DNA of 64,000 bases from an uncultured Oscillospiraceae bacterium (GTDB lineage: Bacteria > Bacillota > Clostridia > Oscillospirales > Oscillospiraceae): assembly GCA_947588605.1 (NCBI GenBank), contig CANPYK010000003.1, positions 1-64,000 on the forward strand. Reading direction: 5' to 3'. Shown one piece after another: positions 25,704 to 33,017 of this stretch (its first letter is position 1; each line of letters opens with the position of its first letter). A program made the translations under genes and the position numbers. The notes beneath the pieces are model-generated. The model saw nothing but the letters and a program-made list of their open reading frames with translations. It made no database searches and was not told the DNA's origin.

Positions 25704-25752
25704 AGCCCCCTCCTCGTAGGAGGGGGGCAGGGGGGAAGCGAGCGTGGGATGA
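25704..25752 (+). repeat. 49-nt dispersed repeat, copy 1
   Basis: Unit AGCCCCCTCCTCGTAGGAG followed by GGGGGCAGGGGGGAAGCGAG and CGTGGGATGA. The first 22 nt fold as CCCCCTCCT/AGGAGGGGG. Nearly identical copies lie at 33432, 39218, 43838 and 48192. It fills most of the 161-nt gap between argR and recN. Confidence 0.9.
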
Positions 25753-25812
25753 AGGAAGATGTCCCCGCGGCGGCCTTCACACAAACTGAATCACAAAGGG
25801 GGTACTTTTCCT

Positions 25813-27492
25813 ATGCTCTCCCTTCTCCACATTGAGAATATCGCCGTCATTGACCGGGCGGATATCGAGTTCGGACCGGGGCTCAACGTGCTTACCGGCG
25901 AGACGGGCGCGGGCAAGTCCATCGTCATCGACTCGCTGGAGGCGTCCTTGGGCTGGCGCACCAGCCGGGAGCTGGTGCGCACCGGGGCCAAGTCCGCGTT
26001 GGTCACCGCCACCTTCACCGACTGCGGCGTGGAGGACTGGTGCCAGGAAAACGGCGTGGACTACGAAGGGGAGCTGGTGCTGACCCGCCGCATCTCAGAG
26101 GACGGGAAGAGCTCCTGCCGTGTCAACGGCGTGCCCGTCTCCGCCGTGCAGCTGCGGGAGCTGGGACTGCGCCTCATCGACATCCACGGCCAGGGCGACG
26201 GCCAGCGGCTCACCAATGAGCGCTGGCACCTTACGTACCTGGACGGCTTCGGGGACACGCGACGGGAGCTGGACGCCTACAAGACCGCCTACGCCGCCCT
26301 CCGGGCGCTGGAGGACGAGTTGGAGGCCCTGACCCTCAGTGAGGGGGAGCGGGAGCGCCGGGTGGACATGCTGAGCTTCCAGATCAAGGAGCTGGAGCGG
26401 GTAAAGCCCGTCCCCGGCGAATATGACGAGAAGCTGCGCCGCCGGGACTTTTTGAAGAGCGCCGGGAAGCTCTCCGACGCGGTGCGGGACGCCTCGGCGT
26501 GTCTTTTGGGCGGCGAGCGCGCCGACGGGGCGGTGAGCCTCATCGAGTCCGCCGCCGGCTCCATCGGCTACGCCCAGCGCTGGAGCGAGGAGCTGACGGC
26601 CCTGGCGCAGAAGCTCACGGACCTCAAATACGCCGCCGAGGACGCCGCCGAGGACCTGCGGGAGCTGCGGGAGCGGCTGGAATTTTCCCCGGAGGAGCTG
26701 GACGAGCTGGACGCGCGTCTCGACGCCCTCAAGCGCGTCATGCGCAAGTACGGCGGCAGCGAGGAGGCGGCGCTGGAGACGCTGGAGCGCTCCAAAAAGG
26801 AGCTGGAGGACATCGAGTTCTCCGACGAGAAGATCAAAAAGCTGGAGGCCAAACTCATCCCCGCCCGGAGGGAGGCCGCCGCCCTCGCGGCGAAGCTCAC
26901 GGAGAAGCGCCGCCGCGCCGGCGAGGCGCTCAGCGCCGCCATCGTCCGGGAGCTGCGGGAGCTGAGTATGCCGGGGGCGTCCTTCACCGTGGAGCTCACG
27001 GCGAAGGACTTAGGGCCCGACGGGGCCGACGAGGTCCGGTTCCTCATGGCCGCCAACGCCGGAGAGGGCATGGGCCGCATCGCGAAGGTCGCCTCCGGCG
27101 GCGAGCTTTCCCGCATCATGCTGGCCATGAAGACCGTGCTCTCCCGGGCCGATACCGTGGGCGCCATGGTCTTCGACGAGATCGACACCGGCGTGTCCGG
27201 CGTGGCCGCCCAGCGGGTGGCGGAGAAGCTGGCCTCCATCGGCGCGGCCCGTCAGGTCATCTGCGTGACCCACCTGCCGCAGATCGCCGCCATGGCGGAC
27301 ACCCAGTTTTCCATCGAAAAACGGGTGGAGGGCGGCCGCACCTTCACCAGCGTCACGCGCCTTGACGACGCCGGACGGGAGCGGGAGCTGGCCCGCCTCA
27401 CCGGCGGGGACAACGTGACGGAGACAACGCTCCTGGCGGCCAGGGAACAGCTCGCCGCCGCGAAACAGTATAGGGAGGGGACAGACAAATGA
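25813..27492 (+). CDS. recN: DNA repair protein RecN
   Basis: A 559-residue SMC-like ATPase for double-strand break repair. Walker A GETGAGKSI is at residues about 29-37, with the N-terminal 'LLHIENIAVIDRADIEFGPG'. A central coiled coil spans about 150-360. The C-terminal half has the SGGELSRIMLA signature near 435 and Walker B VFDEIDTGVSG near 455. Start ATG 25813 fits the family N-terminus and follows AAAGGGGG. It overlaps the aldo/keto reductase gene by 4 nt (ATGA). Length is normal for the family. Confidence 0.95.
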   Translation: MLSLLHIENIAVIDRADIEFGPGLNVLTGETGAGKSIVIDSLEASLGWRTSRELVRTGAKSALVTATFTDCGVEDWCQENGVDYEGELVLTRRISEDGKSSCRVNGVPVSAVQLRELGLRLIDIHGQGDGQRLTNERWHLTYLDGFGDTRRELDAYKTAYAALRALEDELEALTLSEGERERRVDMLSFQIKELERVKPVPGEYDEKLRRRDFLKSAGKLSDAVRDASACLLGGERADGAVSLIESAAGSIGYAQRWSEELTALAQKLTDLKYAAEDAAEDLRELRERLEFSPEELDELDARLDALKRVMRKYGGSEEAALETLERSKKELEDIEFSDEKIKKLEAKLIPARREAAALAAKLTEKRRRAGEALSAAIVRELRELSMPGASFTVELTAKDLGPDGADEVRFLMAANAGEGMGRIAKVASGGELSRIMLAMKTVLSRADTVGAMVFDEIDTGVSGVAAQRVAEKLASIGAARQVICVTHLPQIAAMADTQFSIEKRVEGGRTFTSVTRLDDAGRERELARLTGGDNVTETTLLAAREQLAAAKQYREGTDK

Positions 27493-28508
27493 AAAAGATC
27501 CGTCTTGGCAAGACCGAGCTCATGGTGACCCGCACCGCCTTCGGCGCCCTGCCGGTCCAGCGCCGCTCCAAGGAGGACGGGGCGCGGCTCCTCAGAATGG
27601 CTTTCGATTCCGGCATCAACTTCTTCGACACCGCCAACGCCTATTCCGACTCGGAGGAGAAGATCGGCATGGGCCTTTCCGACGTGCGGAGCGACATCAT
27701 CATCGCCACCAAGTCCGGCGGGAACGACTACAAGACCGTGAAGGAGCACATCCAGCGCAGTCTGGAGCGCATGAAAACCGACTACATAGACCTCCTCCAG
27801 TTCCACAACCCCGCCGTATTGCCCGATCCCGCCGATCCCGACGGCCCCTACGCCGCCGCGGCGGAGGCAAAGGCCAAAGGGTATGTGCGCCACATCGGCA
27901 TCACCAACCACCGCCTCAAGGTGGCCCACGAGGCCATCGAGAGCGGGAATTTCGAGACGCTCCAGTTCCCCTTCAGCTATCTGGCCGGGGAGCAGGAGCT
28001 GGAGCTGGTGCGCCAGTGCAAGGCCCACGACATGGGCTTCATCGCCATGAAGGGCCTGGCCGGCGGGCTTTTGACCAACGTGACGCTGTGCAGGGCCTTC
28101 ATGAACCAGTTCGACAACGTGGTCCCTATCTGGGGCATCCAGTTCGAGGACCAGCTGAGGCAGTGGGTGGAGGCTGAGGCCGCCGAGCCTCAGATGACGC
28201 CGGAGCTTTGGGCGGAGCTGGAGCGGGAGAAGAAGGCCCTGGCGGGGTCCTTCTGCCGGGGCTGCGGGTACTGTCTGCCGTGCCCTGCGGACATCGAGAT
28301 CTTCACCATGGCGCGCCTCGATATGCTCCTCCTGCGCTCCCCCTGGCAGCAGTACATGACCGACGAGTTCCACGCGAAGGCCATGAAAATGCGCGACTGC
28401 CTCCACTGCCGCGCCTGCGCCTCCCGCTGCCCCTACGGCCTCGACGCCCCCAAGCTCATCGAGTATAACCTCAAAAACTACGAGAAGTTCTACGCGGAGC
28501 ATAAATAA
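27489..28508 (+). CDS. aldo/keto reductase with C-terminal [4Fe-4S] ferredoxin domain
   Basis: A 339-residue protein. Residues 1-260 form an AKR barrel (GKTELMVTRTAFGALPVQR, FFDTANAYSDSEEKIG with the catalytic Tyr, and ATKSGG). The C-terminus carries ferredoxin-like cysteines CRGCGYCLPCP near 255 and CLHCRACASRCPYG near 300, enough for one or two Fe-S clusters. Such fusions are common in anaerobic Clostridia, and their electron partner and substrate are unknown. Translationally coupled to recN and the last gene of the OLE operon, before a strong terminator. Confidence 0.9.
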   Translation: MKKIRLGKTELMVTRTAFGALPVQRRSKEDGARLLRMAFDSGINFFDTANAYSDSEEKIGMGLSDVRSDIIIATKSGGNDYKTVKEHIQRSLERMKTDYIDLLQFHNPAVLPDPADPDGPYAAAAEAKAKGYVRHIGITNHRLKVAHEAIESGNFETLQFPFSYLAGEQELELVRQCKAHDMGFIAMKGLAGGLLTNVTLCRAFMNQFDNVVPIWGIQFEDQLRQWVEAEAAEPQMTPELWAELEREKKALAGSFCRGCGYCLPCPADIEIFTMARLDMLLLRSPWQQYMTDEFHAKAMKMRDCLHCRACASRCPYGLDAPKLIEYNLKNYEKFYAEHK

Positions 28509-28519
28509 ACGAAACCACC

Positions 28520-28557
28520 AAACGGCCGTGGGACCCAACGTCCCACGGCCGTTTTTG
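28520..28557 (+). terminator. terminator of the OLE-to-AKR operon
   Basis: Perfect 14-bp stem AAACGGCCGTGGGA / TCCCACGGCCGTTT with a 7-nt loop and TTTTT overlapping the stem end. It uses the same GGCCGTGGGA core as 1707 and 30123. Confidence 0.9.
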
Positions 28558-28664
28558 GTTTATGCGGGTCAGACGGCTGCGCATATCGGTATAAAGCGCT
28601 GTTATCCCGGCGCGGTTTTGTCGTCTATGTCAATAGACGCGTCTGACGATCAAGAAAAAAGGGG

Positions 28665-29234
28665 GTGGAGGCCATCACGGATGAAGAGCTCATCGCGCTC
28701 TATTGGAGTCGTGACGGCAGCGCTGTCGACGAGACGAGCAGGGCTTACGGGGCCTATTGCTATGCCATTGCCAACGGCATTTTGCAAAGCCCGGAGGACG
28801 CGGAGGAATGCGTGAACGACACATGGCTGAGGGCCTGGAACACCATTCCGCCAAAGCGTCCGCAAAGGCTCCGCATTTTCCTGGCGAAAATCACAAGGAA
28901 TCTGGCTTTTGACCGTTTCAAGCGCCGGTACGCCCAAAAACGCGGCGGCGGGGAGATCTGTCTGGTGTTGGAGGAGCTGGAGGAGTGCATCGACGCGGGG
29001 ACGGACCCGGAGACGGAGGTCATGACGAAGGAACTGGAGCAGGGCATCAACAGCTTCCTTGGCGGGCTTGCCGGGCGGGAGCGGGACATATTCCTTCGGC
29101 GGTATTTTTTCGTGGAATCCACGGACACCATTGCCGCGCGGTACGGGACGACAAGAAGCGCCGTCCTCATGGCGCTTTCACGCACGCGGCAAAAGCTGAA
29201 GCTCTATTTGAAGGAGGAGGGTCTTATCGGATGA
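28665..29234 (+). CDS. ECF-type RNA polymerase sigma factor
   Basis: A 189-residue sigma-70 family protein of ECF size. Region 2 includes 'AIANGILQSPEDAEECVNDTWLRAW' in adjoining parts, and 'LAKITRNLAFDRFKRR'. Region 4 is at residues about 130-180 (ERDIFLRRYFFVESTDTIAA, then GTTRSAVLMALSRTRQKLK). Start GTG 28665 follows AAAAAAGGG with short spacing, so an alternative nearby start is possible. Its stop overlaps the start of the membrane protein at 29231, the usual sigma/anti-sigma coupling. The target promoters cannot be told; an inverted repeat CGTCTAT-GTCA-ATAGACG lies at about 28622-28639, upstream of the gene. Confidence 0.9.
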   Translation: MEAITDEELIALYWSRDGSAVDETSRAYGAYCYAIANGILQSPEDAEECVNDTWLRAWNTIPPKRPQRLRIFLAKITRNLAFDRFKRRYAQKRGGGEICLVLEELEECIDAGTDPETEVMTKELEQGINSFLGGLAGRERDIFLRRYFFVESTDTIAARYGTTRSAVLMALSRTRQKLKLYLKEEGLIG

Positions 29235-30106
29235 CAAACAAAATGCTTTTCGAGCTCATCGGGGCGGCGGAGGATGATCTGCTGGAACAGAGTGAATGGA
29301 GGGCCCAAAAAAAGAAGGGGTTCAGAACAAAAACGGCGCTTGTGATCGTCGCCGCTGTCGCGGCGCTGTTGGCGGTCATTGGGACCGCGGCGGCGGTGAT
29401 GGGGGTCGATCCTGTGCGCCTCATCATAAATACCTATGCCAAAAGAGGGATCGAGGAGACGCCGGATCACATTGAAGAGCAGATCGAGAACGGCGAGTGG
29501 GTCGCCCTCAACGACGACAATGTGGCGGTCGTCGTCCCGGAATCGCCCGTCAAGCTCCTGCTGAGCGCCGACGGAGGGCGGACCTGGCGGGAGTCCGTCG
29601 TTGCAAACAGCGAGGGGATGGAGGCCTTTGGCGATTGGCACGACGGCATCGTTTACTACGGAGGATACATCGGCTTCTTCGGTGAAAACGGCGGATATCT
29701 CGCCCTGAAAGCCCCGCCGGCCATGGGGAGAGAGCCAATTCGGCTCTTCCTCACGGACGACGGCGGCGACACATGGCGAGAGATCGGGGATCCCACGGAC
29801 AGTCACCCCGCCGTATCCACCGGCGCGGGCTTCTCCACGCCCCGGATCGGATTTGTAAGCTATCGGTACGGCGAGGATGCGGGACCCGATATCTGGCGCA
29901 CCTTAGACGGCGGAGACACCTGGGAAAGGCTGGCTGTCACGCTCCCCGACGGATACACGGAGGATCACCGCTTCACGCCGCTGACCCCCAGCTTTGACGG
30001 TGAAAAGGGCGTCTACCCCATCGAGGTCCTCGACCCGCAAACGGGCAAGGAGGAGCTGATCGCCATGCGCAGCGACGATTATGGGCTGACGTGGAGCTTT
30101 GAGTAA
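29231..30106 (+). CDS. membrane protein with BNR/Asp-box repeats, probable sigma-factor partner
   Basis: A 291-residue protein with a cytoplasmic part of about 33 residues, one helix at about 34-57 and a large outer domain. That domain contains four Asp-box motifs (SADGGRTW, TDDGGDTW, TLDGGDTW, SDDYGLTW) characteristic of sialidase-like beta-propellers, although no sialidase catalytic residues are seen. The ATGA overlap with the ECF sigma gene suggests it is the cognate anti-sigma or sensor. The short inner segment shows no canonical zinc anti-sigma motif, so the mode of inhibition is open. Confidence 0.82.
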   Translation: MTNKMLFELIGAAEDDLLEQSEWRAQKKKGFRTKTALVIVAAVAALLAVIGTAAAVMGVDPVRLIINTYAKRGIEETPDHIEEQIENGEWVALNDDNVAVVVPESPVKLLLSADGGRTWRESVVANSEGMEAFGDWHDGIVYYGGYIGFFGENGGYLALKAPPAMGREPIRLFLTDDGGDTWREIGDPTDSHPAVSTGAGFSTPRIGFVSYRYGEDAGPDIWRTLDGGDTWERLAVTLPDGYTEDHRFTPLTPSFDGEKGVYPIEVLDPQTGKEELIAMRSDDYGLTWSFE

Positions 30107-30122
30107 GCCATTACACCCAAAA

Positions 30123-30149
30123 GGCCGTGGGACGCAAAGTCCCACGGCC
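30123..30149. terminator. hairpin after the sigma/anti-sigma operon
   Basis: Stem GGCCGTGGGAC / GTCCCACGGCC with a 5-nt loop. The T-rich side is on the minus strand (CCTTTTGGG), so it may end both the plus-strand operon and minus-strand antisense transcription. Confidence 0.6.
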
Positions 30150-30158
30150 CGATTCTGC

Positions 30159-30191
30159 AAAAAAACAGCCTCCCGAATCCGGGAGGCTGTT
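30159..30191 (-). terminator. minus-strand terminator overlapping the small-gene promoter
   Basis: Stem AACAGCCTCCCG / CGGGAGGCTGTT with a 4-nt loop. Read on the minus strand it ends in seven T residues, a strong terminator for RNA coming from the promoter at 30551. Its right arm overlaps the -35 box at 30190. Confidence 0.75.
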
Positions 30192-30218
30192 GACATAAAT
30201 CGACACATGTGCTACACT
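30190..30218 (+). promoter_or_regulatory. promoter of the small-protein gene
   Basis: TTGACA (30190-30195), 17-nt spacer, TACACT (30213-30218). The leader of about 85 nt carries a 12-bp hairpin (CTATGACC... with ...GGTCATAG, 30217-30262). Confidence 0.75.
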
Positions 30219-30310
30219 ATGACCCGGGAAGCCGCGGGGAAACGCGTGCCTCCCGGTCATAGAGAACGGCGGGCGGTTTGGCTCACTCCCTGACGAAAGG
30301 GGGAAAGCCT

Positions 30311-30403
30311 GTGCCTATCACATTGACTTTCTACTGGCATGGATATAAATTCACCATACACGTAGAAGAAGATAGACGCAAAAACCGCCACTCTGCCAAG
30401 TGA
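30311..30403 (+). CDS. 30-residue small protein, candidate type I toxin
   Basis: A GTG-initiated frame of 30 codons behind the strong site GAAAGGGGG. The product has an amphipathic hydrophobic half (PITLTFYWHGYKFTIHV) and a charged tail (EEDRRKNRHSAK). The stop codon lies inside the terminator stem, so coding and terminator sequence overlap. A consensus promoter on the other strand (30551-30527) fires straight at it and shares its terminator, as in convergent type I toxin-antitoxin loci. The peptide is not a classic transmembrane toxin and no family is confidently recognised; the toxin role is inference. It is too short to be caught by usual gene finders. Confidence 0.55.
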   Translation: MPITLTFYWHGYKFTIHVEEDRRKNRHSAK

Positions 30404-30411
30404 CGGTTTTT
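30380..30411. terminator. bidirectional terminator inside the small gene
   Basis: Stem AAAAACCG-C-CACT / AGTG-A-CGGTTTTT with a CTGCCA loop. Symmetric A and T runs serve both the plus-strand mRNA and the minus-strand antisense RNA. Confidence 0.8.
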
Positions 30412-30520
30412 ACGTTTGCCGTGACATAGTGTTGCGGTGAAAATAAAACCCATAGCGATGCGGAGCCAAACCGCTTGTCGATGACCGGGCGGCCGCGTCA
30501 GCCGCGGCGACCCCTTATCT
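30380..30520 (-). ncRNA. candidate antisense RNA opposing the small-protein gene
   Basis: A minus-strand promoter with perfect TTGACA (30556-30551), 18-nt spacer and perfect TATAAT (30532-30527) predicts a start near 30520 running toward the small gene. It would end at 30380 (about 140 nt) or, on read-through, at 30159 (about 360 nt, covering the whole gene, its leader and promoter). Overlap at the 3' ends gives direct complementarity. No protein is convincing in it. Confidence 0.55.
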
Positions 30521-30526
30521 GTGCTT

Positions 30527-30556
30527 ATTATACCCTCCCCGGTCCTGCCTTGTCAA
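30527..30556 (-). promoter_or_regulatory. perfect-consensus promoter of the antisense RNA
   Basis: Minus strand TTGACA (30556-30551), 18-nt spacer, TATAAT (30532-30527). It is stronger on paper than the opposing promoter at 30190, as expected for an antitoxin RNA. Confidence 0.8.
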
Positions 30557-30586
30557 GAAGAAATACTCGTTCAACTAAAAATAGAA

Positions 30587-30615
30587 TTGACAAATCAAAC
30601 ATTTCATCGTAAAAT
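30587..30615 (+). promoter_or_regulatory. promoter of the T-box/tyrS operon
   Basis: TTGACA (30587-30592), 17-nt spacer, TAAAAT (30610-30615). Its -35 box lies about 30 nt from the -35 box of the divergent antisense promoter. Confidence 0.85.
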
Positions 30616-30620
30616 CATAG

Positions 30621-30890
30621 GGAACGCGATGAAGGGCGCAAGTAGCCTGACGGACTCCCGCGCAGAGAGACCCCGGTTTGGTGGAAGGGGGAGGGGAGCG
30701 GCTGGCGAATACGGCCCGGAGCGGCGCACCGAAAGGGATCCCGAGTAGGCTGCGACGGGTGCGCCCGATAGCGCGCGAGGGGGTCCGAGACCCCGTGAGG
30801 CGGCCGCCGCGAGGCGTTCGCGACCAGAGGTGGTACCGCGTCAAGACGCCCTCTGTCCGGTTTTCCGGGCGGAGGATTTATTTTTTTCGG
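30621..30890 (+). promoter_or_regulatory. T-box riboswitch leader upstream of tyrS
   Basis: The leader starts at the promoter's predicted +1. It contains GCAGAGAGACC, the GGTGGAAGGGG element at 30680-30690, a long stem-rich middle part with CGAGTAGG, and the T-box core AGGTGGTACCGCG at 30828-30840. A terminator follows at once: CCTCTGTCCGG (30850-30860) pairs with CCGGGCGGAGG (30865-30875), then a T-rich run to 30887. Uncharged tRNA should stabilise the antiterminator and allow transcription of the zinc-ribbon gene and tyrS. The specifier codon was not located with confidence; tyrosine is inferred from tyrS. Confidence 0.92.
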
Positions 30891-30906
30891 AAGGGATGTG
30901 AAAGCT

Positions 30907-31224
30907 ATGGACAAAGAGACTTGCCTGCGCTGCGGCGGCCATATGAGTTATGTGGGCCGGGAGTACCTGCAAAAGGGAAAAATGGGCTTTTTCCTGGGGG
31001 AGTGGAGCAATCTCCTGTCCGGGGCCTATGACGTGGAGGTCTACGTCTGTGACAAATGCCATAAAATGGAATTTTACGCCGCCGAGCAGCCGGATTCGGC
31101 GGAGGGACCGGAGGACGACGGCGCCATGGAGCAGGTCCCGTGCCCCCACTGTGGGACGATGCACGACCTGGACGACGCCGTGTGCCCCTATTGCGGAAAG
31201 CGGCTCCAGGAGCTGGATCCGTGA
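30907..31224 (+). CDS. zinc-ribbon protein co-transcribed with tyrS
   Basis: A 105-residue cytoplasmic protein with three metal-binding knuckle pairs: CLRCGG near the N-terminus with CDKCHK around residue 52, and CPHCG with CPYCGKR at the C-terminus. The middle segment 'GKMGFFLGEWSNLLSGAYDVEVYVC' (two adjoining parts) resembles small zinc-ribbon nucleic-acid-binding proteins of unknown role. It lies between the T-box and tyrS, so it is induced when tRNA-Tyr is uncharged. Start ATG 30907 was preferred over GTG 30898, which sits too close to GGAAGGG. Confidence 0.8.
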   Translation: MDKETCLRCGGHMSYVGREYLQKGKMGFFLGEWSNLLSGAYDVEVYVCDKCHKMEFYAAEQPDSAEGPEDDGAMEQVPCPHCGTMHDLDDAVCPYCGKRLQELDP

Positions 31225-31256
31225 AAATATCGGATAATTTAAAAAAGGAGAAAACC

Positions 31257-32468
31257 ATGGAAATTTATGAAGAACTGGTGGCCCGCGGTCTCATCGCCCA
31301 GGTCACCGACGAAAACGAAATTCGCAAGATGATCAACGCCGGGAAAGCCACCTTCTACATCGGCTTTGACTGCACGGCGGACAGCCTGACGGCGGGGCAT
31401 TTTATGGCCCTGACGCTGATGAAGCGCCTCCAGATGGCGGGCAACCGCCCCATCGCCCTCATCGGCGGCGGCACCACCATGATCGGCGACCCCTCCGGCC
31501 GCACGGACATGCGCAAGATGCTCACCCGCGAGGACATCGAGCACAACGCCGCGTGTTTCAAGCGCCAGATGGAGCGGTTCATCGAGTTCGGCGAGGGCAA
31601 GGCGCAGATGGTCAACAACGCCGACTGGCTCCTGGACCTCAACTACGTGGACCTCCTGCGGGAGGTGGGTGCGTGCTTCTCCGTCAACAATATGCTTCGG
31701 GCCGAGTGCTACAAGCAGCGGATGGAGCGGGGCCTTTCCTTCCTGGAGTTCAACTACATGATCATGCAGTCCTACGACTTCTACTACCTCTTCCAGCACT
31801 ACGGCTGCAACATGCAGTTCGGCGGCAACGACCAGTGGTCAAACATGCTGGGCGGCACCGAGCTCATCCGCCGGAAGTTAGGCAAAGACGCCCACGCCAT
31901 GACCATCACGCTCCTCACGGATTCCAACGGCAACAAGATGGGCAAGACCGCCGGCAACGCCGTGTGGCTGGACCCCAACAAAACGAGCCCCTACGATTTC
32001 TACCAGTATTGGCGCAACGTGGGCGACGCGGACGTGATGAAGTGCCTCAAGATGCTCACCTTCCTGCCCCTGGACGAGATCGCGGAGATGGAGAGCTGGG
32101 TCAACACCAGCCGTATCAACACCGCCAAGGAGATTTTGGCCTTCGAGCTCACAAAGCTCGTCCACGGCGAAGAGGAGGCCCAGAAGGCCCAGGAGAGCGC
32201 CCGCGCCCTCTTCGGCGGCGGCGCCTCCGCTGAGATCCCCACCGTGGAGCTCAGCGAGACCGACGAGCGGGACATCATGTCGCTCCTGGTGAAGGCCGGC
32301 CTTGTGGCCTCCAAATCCGAGGCGCGCCGCAACATCCAGCAGGGCGGCGTCACGGCGGGGGAGGAGAAGATCACGGACATCGGCAGGACCTTCACCCCGG
32401 AGGAGCTGCGCGCCGGCGTTATCCTGCGCCGCGGCAAGAAGAGCTTCAAAAAAGTGATTTTAAAATAA
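31257..32468 (+). CDS. tyrS: tyrosyl-tRNA synthetase
   Basis: A 403-residue class Ic synthetase charging tRNA-Tyr. The HIGH-like motif is TAGHFMAL near residue 45, tyrosine pocket residues lie in 'NYMIMQSYDFYYLF' and 'QFGGNDQWSN', and the KMSKS loop appears as KMGKT near residue 225. A C-terminal S4 domain is at about 335-403 (SLLVKAGLVASKSEARRNIQ). It belongs to the TyrRS group with KMGKT loops and S4 tails that is common in bacteria. Start ATG 31257 follows AAAAAAGGAG; the frame extends upstream through the zinc-ribbon gene without meaning. Controlled by the T-box. Confidence 0.96.
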   Translation: MEIYEELVARGLIAQVTDENEIRKMINAGKATFYIGFDCTADSLTAGHFMALTLMKRLQMAGNRPIALIGGGTTMIGDPSGRTDMRKMLTREDIEHNAACFKRQMERFIEFGEGKAQMVNNADWLLDLNYVDLLREVGACFSVNNMLRAECYKQRMERGLSFLEFNYMIMQSYDFYYLFQHYGCNMQFGGNDQWSNMLGGTELIRRKLGKDAHAMTITLLTDSNGNKMGKTAGNAVWLDPNKTSPYDFYQYWRNVGDADVMKCLKMLTFLPLDEIAEMESWVNTSRINTAKEILAFELTKLVHGEEEAQKAQESARALFGGGASAEIPTVELSETDERDIMSLLVKAGLVASKSEARRNIQQGGVTAGEEKITDIGRTFTPEELRAGVILRRGKKSFKKVILK

Positions 32469-32480
32469 GGAGGAACACCT

Positions 32481-32999
32481 ATGGACACACTGACCGCCAT
32501 CGCCTCCCGCCGCTCCATCAGGGGCTACACGGGGGAAAAGCTCACGGACGCCGAGCTCGACGCCCTGCTCACCGCCGGCCTCCAGGCCCCCACCGCCACC
32601 AACCGCCAGGAGCTGCACTTCACCGTCCTCCCCGGCGACGACCCGCTCCTTACCGAGATCCAGGACAACATGGGTCCGCGCCTCAGGCCGCACCTGAGCT
32701 TCTGGTACGACGCCCCCACCGTCGTCTTCATCAGCGGCGAGGCCGCCTTCGGCTGGACGGCCGTGGACGCCGGCATCGCCGTGGAGAATATCGCCCTGGC
32801 CGCCGAGTCTCTGGGCCTCGGCAGCGTCATCCTCGGCTGCCTCAAGGCTGAGATGCTGGGCGAGCGCAAGGCCAAATACGCCGCCGCCCTCCATTTCCCC
32901 GATGGTTACGACTTCCAGATCGCCATCTCCCTCGGCCACAAGGCCGTCGAGAAGGAGGCGCACACCTACGATCGGGATAAACAGGTGACGATTTTGTGA
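32481..32999 (+). CDS. nitroreductase-family FMN protein
   Basis: A 172-residue protein of the nitroreductase fold. The FMN-binding N-terminus RRSIRGYTGEKLTDAELDAL is at residues 9-28, followed by 'QAPTATNRQELHFTVL'. The C-terminal 'AAESLGLGSVILGCLK' and 'FQIAISLGHKAVEKEA' complete the fold. It probably reduces quinone- or nitro-type substrates with NAD(P)H; the substrate is unknown. It starts 12 nt after tyrS with an AAGGAGGAA site, so it likely shares the T-box transcript. Confidence 0.9.
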   Translation: MDTLTAIASRRSIRGYTGEKLTDAELDALLTAGLQAPTATNRQELHFTVLPGDDPLLTEIQDNMGPRLRPHLSFWYDAPTVVFISGEAAFGWTAVDAGIAVENIALAAESLGLGSVILGCLKAEMLGERKAKYAAALHFPDGYDFQIAISLGHKAVEKEAHTYDRDKQVTIL

Positions 33000-33017
33000 G
33001 TTAGCCCCCAAAAACAG

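Noticed and set aside
29231..30106. Sialidase function for the Asp-box protein
   Set aside because: Only the structural Asp boxes are present; the arginine triad, FRIP motif and tyrosine nucleophile of sialidases were not found.
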